Shown: positions 17,611 through 20,173 of the stretch, piece after piece
Layout of the letters: every line of letters begins with the position of its first letter
Numbering within the stretch: the first letter of the stretch is position 1
Source of the DNA: Pseudomonadota bacterium
Lineage (GTDB): Bacteria; Myxococcota; Myxococcia; Myxococcales; Anaeromyxobacteraceae
Direction of reading: 5' to 3'
Assembly: GCA_023411405.1 (NCBI GenBank)
Contig: JAEYOU010000289.1
Span: 1-20,173 of the forward strand
DNA: 20,173 nucleotides
Notes under the pieces: model-generated
Seen by the model: only the letters and a program-made list of their open reading frames with translations
What the model was told of the DNA's origin: nothing
The model's database searches: none
Made by a program: the position numbers and the translations under genes

Positions 17611-18594
17611 ATGGACATCGGGATGATCGGGCTGGGCCGTATGGGCGGGAACATGGCGCGGCGCCTGCTGGGCGGCGGGCACCGCGTGGTGGGGTGGGCG
17701 ACGGACGAGGCCGGGATCGCGCGGCTGAACGCCGACGGCGGCGTCGGCGTGCGGTCGCTGGACGAGCTGGTGGCGAAGCTCCCCGCGCCGCGCGCGGTCT
17801 GGGTGATGGTGCCGGCCGGGGCGGCGACGGAGGAGACCGTCCGCGCGCTCGGCGAGAAGCTCTCGCCCGGGGACACGGTGATCGACGGCGGCAACTCGTA
17901 CTTCAAGGACGACGTCCGCCGGGCGAAGCTCCTGGCGCAGAGGGGGATCGCCTTCCTCGACGCCGGGACGAGCGGCGGCGTGTTCGGCCTCGAGCGCGGC
18001 TACTGCCTCATGGTGGGCGGCGACGCCGGCGCCTTCGCGCGGCTCGAGCCCGTCTTCCGGACCCTGGCGCCCGGCAAGGCCGCCGCCCCGCCCACGCCCG
18101 GCCGCCGTCCGGGCGGCAGCGCCGAGGAGGGCTACCTGCACTGCGGGCCGAGCGGCGCCGGCCACTTCGTGAAGATGATCCACAACGGGATCGAGTACGG
18201 CCTCATGCAGGCGTTCGCGGAGGGGTTCGACATCATGCGCGGGGCGGGCGGGGCCGAGGTCCCGGAGGAGCACCGCTACGCGCTCGACCTCCGCGAGATC
18301 GCCGAGCTGTGGCGCCGGGGCAGCGTCGTCTCGTCGTGGCTCCTCGACCTCACGGCCAACGCCCTCGCCAAGGACCCGGGCCTCGAGACGTTCTCGGGCG
18401 CGGTCGCCGACTCGGGGGAGGGGCGGTGGACGATCCAGACCGCGGTGGAGGAGGCGGTGCCGGCGCCGGTGCTCGCCGCCTCGCTCTTCGCCCGGTTCCG
18501 CTCGCGGCAGGAGAGCACCTTCGGCGACAAGCTCCTGTCGGCCATGCGGCGCGAGTTCGGCGGTCACGCCGAGGCGCGCCGGGAGGAGGAGTGA
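17611..18594 (+). CDS. gnd: 6-phosphogluconate dehydrogenase, decarboxylating, short form
   Basis: The 327-residue enzyme oxidatively decarboxylates 6-phosphogluconate to ribulose-5-phosphate. It belongs to the short (GntZ/YqeC-type) class of about 300 residues. The Rossmann motif is GLGRMG (7-12), followed by VMVPAG, IDGGNS (91-96), GTSGGVFGLERGY (119-131) and the catalytic KMIHNGIEYG with Lys188 and Asn192. At the end of the second strand, where NAD-type enzymes usually have Asp, the sequence reads VVGWATDEAG (Ala30), so cofactor preference cannot be read off. A proline/glycine-rich insert at about 157-173 precedes YLHCGPSGAGH. The ATG follows a GGAG (17597-17600); the gap to rpiB is 52 bp, and its TGA shares one base with the zwf ATG, indicating translational coupling. 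Confidence 0.95.
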   Translation: MDIGMIGLGRMGGNMARRLLGGGHRVVGWATDEAGIARLNADGGVGVRSLDELVAKLPAPRAVWVMVPAGAATEETVRALGEKLSPGDTVIDGGNSYFKDDVRRAKLLAQRGIAFLDAGTSGGVFGLERGYCLMVGGDAGAFARLEPVFRTLAPGKAAAPPTPGRRPGGSAEEGYLHCGPSGAGHFVKMIHNGIEYGLMQAFAEGFDIMRGAGGAEVPEEHRYALDLREIAELWRRGSVVSSWLLDLTANALAKDPGLETFSGAVADSGEGRWTIQTAVEEAVPAPVLAASLFARFRSRQESTFGDKLLSAMRREFGGHAEARREEE

Positions 18595-20099
18595 TGGCCG
18601 GCCCAACGCTCCAGCCGGGCGACTCCTGCGCCTTCGTCGTGTTCGGCGCGATGGGCGATCTCACGAAGCGGAAGCTCCTGCCCTCGCTGTACAACCTGCG
18701 CGCCAACGGCCTCCTCCCGAAGAACGTGGCCATCGTCGGCGTCGCCCGCCGCCCACTCGACAACGAGGGCTACCGCGCGTACGCGACCCAGGTGCTCCGC
18801 GAGTTCGCCACGCGCCCGGTCGAGGACCAGGTCTGGGCCGACTACCTCGAGCGCATCCACTACGTGAAGGGCGACTTCGAGGATCCCGCGACGTACCAGG
18901 GCGTCGCCCGCGCGCTGGCGCACGCGCGCGAGGTCCACAAGACCTCGGGCAACGCGATCTTCTACCTGGCGACGCCCCCGGACGAGTTCGGCAAGATCGT
19001 CCGCGGCCTGGGCGAGGCCGGCCTCACCGACCAGGCGCAGGGGTACCGGCGGGTGGTGATCGAGAAGCCCTTCGGCCGCGATCTCGACTCCGCGGTGGCG
19101 CTCAACCGCGACCTCACCTGCACCTTGCGTGAAGATCAGATCTACCGCATCGACCACTACCTCGGGAAGGAGACCGTCCAGAACCTCCTCGTCTTCCGGT
19201 TCGCGAACGGGATCTTCGAGCCGATCTGGAACCGCCGGTACGTGGACTCGGTGCAGCTCACGGTGTCGGAGGAGCTCGGGGTGGAGGGGCGCGGCGACTA
19301 CTTCGACCACGCCGGCATCCTCCGCGACATGGTCCAGAGCCACATCTTCCAGCTCCTCACCCTCGTGGCCATGGAGCCGCCCTCGACCCTCGGCGCCGAG
19401 GCGGTGCGGAACGAGAAGGTGAAGGTCCTCGACGCCGTCCGGCAGATGACGCCCGAGGAGGTCCTGCAGTGCACCGTGCGCGGCCAGTACGGCGAGGGGA
19501 CCGTGGACGGGCAGCGCGTCCCCGCGTACCGCGCCGAGCCCAAGGTCCCGAAGACCTCGCAGACGGAGACGTACGCCGCGCTCAAGCTCCACGTCGAGAA
19601 CTGGCGCTGGGCGGGCGTGCCCTTCTACATCCGCTCCGGGAAGCGGCTCGCCCGGCGGGACAGCCAGATCTCCATCCTCTTCAAGCGGCCGCCGCTCCGG
19701 CTGTTCCAGGAGCTCGGGGTGGAGCACCTCGAGCCCAACCGGCTCGACATCCTCATCCAGCCCGAGGAGGCGATCTCCATCTCCATGCGCGCGAAGGTGC
19801 CGGGCGCCGGGATCGAGCTCGCGCCGGTGAAGCTCGACTTCAGCTACAAGGACTTCGGGCCGGTCCCGGCCTCCACCGGCTACGAGCGGCTCCTCCACGA
19901 CGCCATCGCCGGCGACACGACGCTCTTCCACCGCGCCGACATGGTCGAGGCGAGCTGGCGGATCGTCACCCCGATCCTCGACGTGTGGGCGACCCTGCCC
20001 GCCCGCGACTTCCCGAACTACACCGCCGGCAGCTGGGGCCCGGCCGCCGGGACCGAGCTCCTGGCGCGCGAGGGCCGTCAATGGATCTCCCCGGAATGA
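18594..20099 (+). CDS. zwf: Glucose-6-phosphate 1-dehydrogenase
   Basis: The 501-residue enzyme catalyses the first oxidative step, glucose-6-phosphate to 6-phosphoglucono-delta-lactone with reduction of NADP or NAD. The dinucleotide motif is FGAMGDLTKRKLLP (17-30), with Met20 where Ser is most usual. IVGVARRPL (48-55) carries the arginines that typically contact the NADP 2'-phosphate. Further motifs are VIEKPFG (155-161), the signature RIDHYLGKE (185-193) and DYFDHAGILRDMVQSH with catalytic His239. The length is normal for the family. The ATG overlaps the gnd stop codon by one base and follows GGGAGGAGGA (18581-18590); a GTG one codon earlier is an alternative. It is followed, with overlap, by a lactonase gene, so the oxidative branch is encoded in order. 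Confidence 0.97.
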   Translation: MAGPTLQPGDSCAFVVFGAMGDLTKRKLLPSLYNLRANGLLPKNVAIVGVARRPLDNEGYRAYATQVLREFATRPVEDQVWADYLERIHYVKGDFEDPATYQGVARALAHAREVHKTSGNAIFYLATPPDEFGKIVRGLGEAGLTDQAQGYRRVVIEKPFGRDLDSAVALNRDLTCTLREDQIYRIDHYLGKETVQNLLVFRFANGIFEPIWNRRYVDSVQLTVSEELGVEGRGDYFDHAGILRDMVQSHIFQLLTLVAMEPPSTLGAEAVRNEKVKVLDAVRQMTPEEVLQCTVRGQYGEGTVDGQRVPAYRAEPKVPKTSQTETYAALKLHVENWRWAGVPFYIRSGKRLARRDSQISILFKRPPLRLFQELGVEHLEPNRLDILIQPEEAISISMRAKVPGAGIELAPVKLDFSYKDFGPVPASTGYERLLHDAIAGDTTLFHRADMVEASWRIVTPILDVWATLPARDFPNYTAGSWGPAAGTELLAREGRQWISPE

Positions 20100-20173
20100 A
20101 CCCCGGACCGCGCGTCCGGCGGGTCGCGGACGCCGCCGCGCTCGCCCGGGCGGCGGCGGAGGAGGTGGCGCGC
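20081..20173 (+). CDS. pgl: 6-phosphogluconolactonase, N-terminal fragment (truncated by window end)
   Basis: Only about 26-31 codons are visible. The segment VRRVADAAALARAAAEEVAR matches the typical N-terminus of DevB-type 6-phosphogluconolactonases, which hydrolyse the product of Zwf. Position directly after zwf supports the call, since zwf-pgl pairs are common. Two starts are possible in the same frame: ATG 20081, with GAGGG six bases upstream, overlapping zwf by 19 bases; or ATG 20096, forming a four-base ATGA overlap with the zwf stop. The catalytic residues lie outside the window. Confidence 0.8.
   Translation, partial: MDLPGMNPGPRVRRVADAAALARAAAEEVAR

Overview
The window is uniformly very GC-rich bacterial DNA, with long spurious open frames on both strands, many lipoproteins and long intergenic hairpins. 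The gene content (cysteine-rich myxobacterial-type lipoproteins, a hybrid sensor kinase, a Lys20-type homocitrate synthase, very large multidomain proteins) fits Myxococcota, probably an Anaeromyxobacter-like organism; that assignment is inference from style and family content, not from a marker gene. I saw no insertion sequence, prophage, CRISPR array, tRNA or rRNA, and no AT-rich island.

Layout. 1-349: 3' end of a probable PIG-L/LmbE-type deacetylase (+). 420-1976: a 518-aa predicted lipoprotein of unknown function (-), divergent from 2230-4605, a membrane hybrid histidine kinase (4 TM, two PAS, HisKA, HATPase, receiver). 4611-5582: a lipase-like alpha/beta-hydrolase lipoprotein, downstream of and co-directional with 5646-7109, a methyltransferase with a kinase-like N-terminal part (both -). 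7321-9150: a 609-aa lipoprotein with two GH12-like domains around an InlB-type B-repeat, preceded by a leader that can fold into serial hairpins. 9286-9891: a small helical lipoprotein. 9931-11061: homocitrate synthase (-). 11166-12206: a cysteine-rich lipoprotein. 12237-16916: a 1559-aa fusion of an acyl-CoA/AMP-forming ligase, a long uncharacterised middle and a C-terminal GNAT acetyltransferase (-). 17085-20173: an rpiB-gnd-zwf-pgl pentose-phosphate operon (+), the last gene cut by the window end.

How the genes work together. Only the right-hand operon is a clear pathway: Zwf makes 6-phosphogluconolactone, Pgl hydrolyses it, Gnd decarboxylates 6-phosphogluconate to ribulose-5-phosphate, and RpiB isomerises this to ribose-5-phosphate. 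The rest is mostly single-gene units separated by convergent hairpin terminators.

The points most worth a second look are: (1) the tandem GH12-like domains, in which both catalytic glutamates appear replaced in both copies; (2) the homocitrate synthase, which has glycine at both positions that normally recognise the feedback inhibitor lysine; (3) the ligase-GNAT fusion, whose middle region contains a possible pseudokinase; (4) a 24-base exact repeat shared between a coding region and a terminator; and (5) the structured leader upstream of the GH12-like gene.
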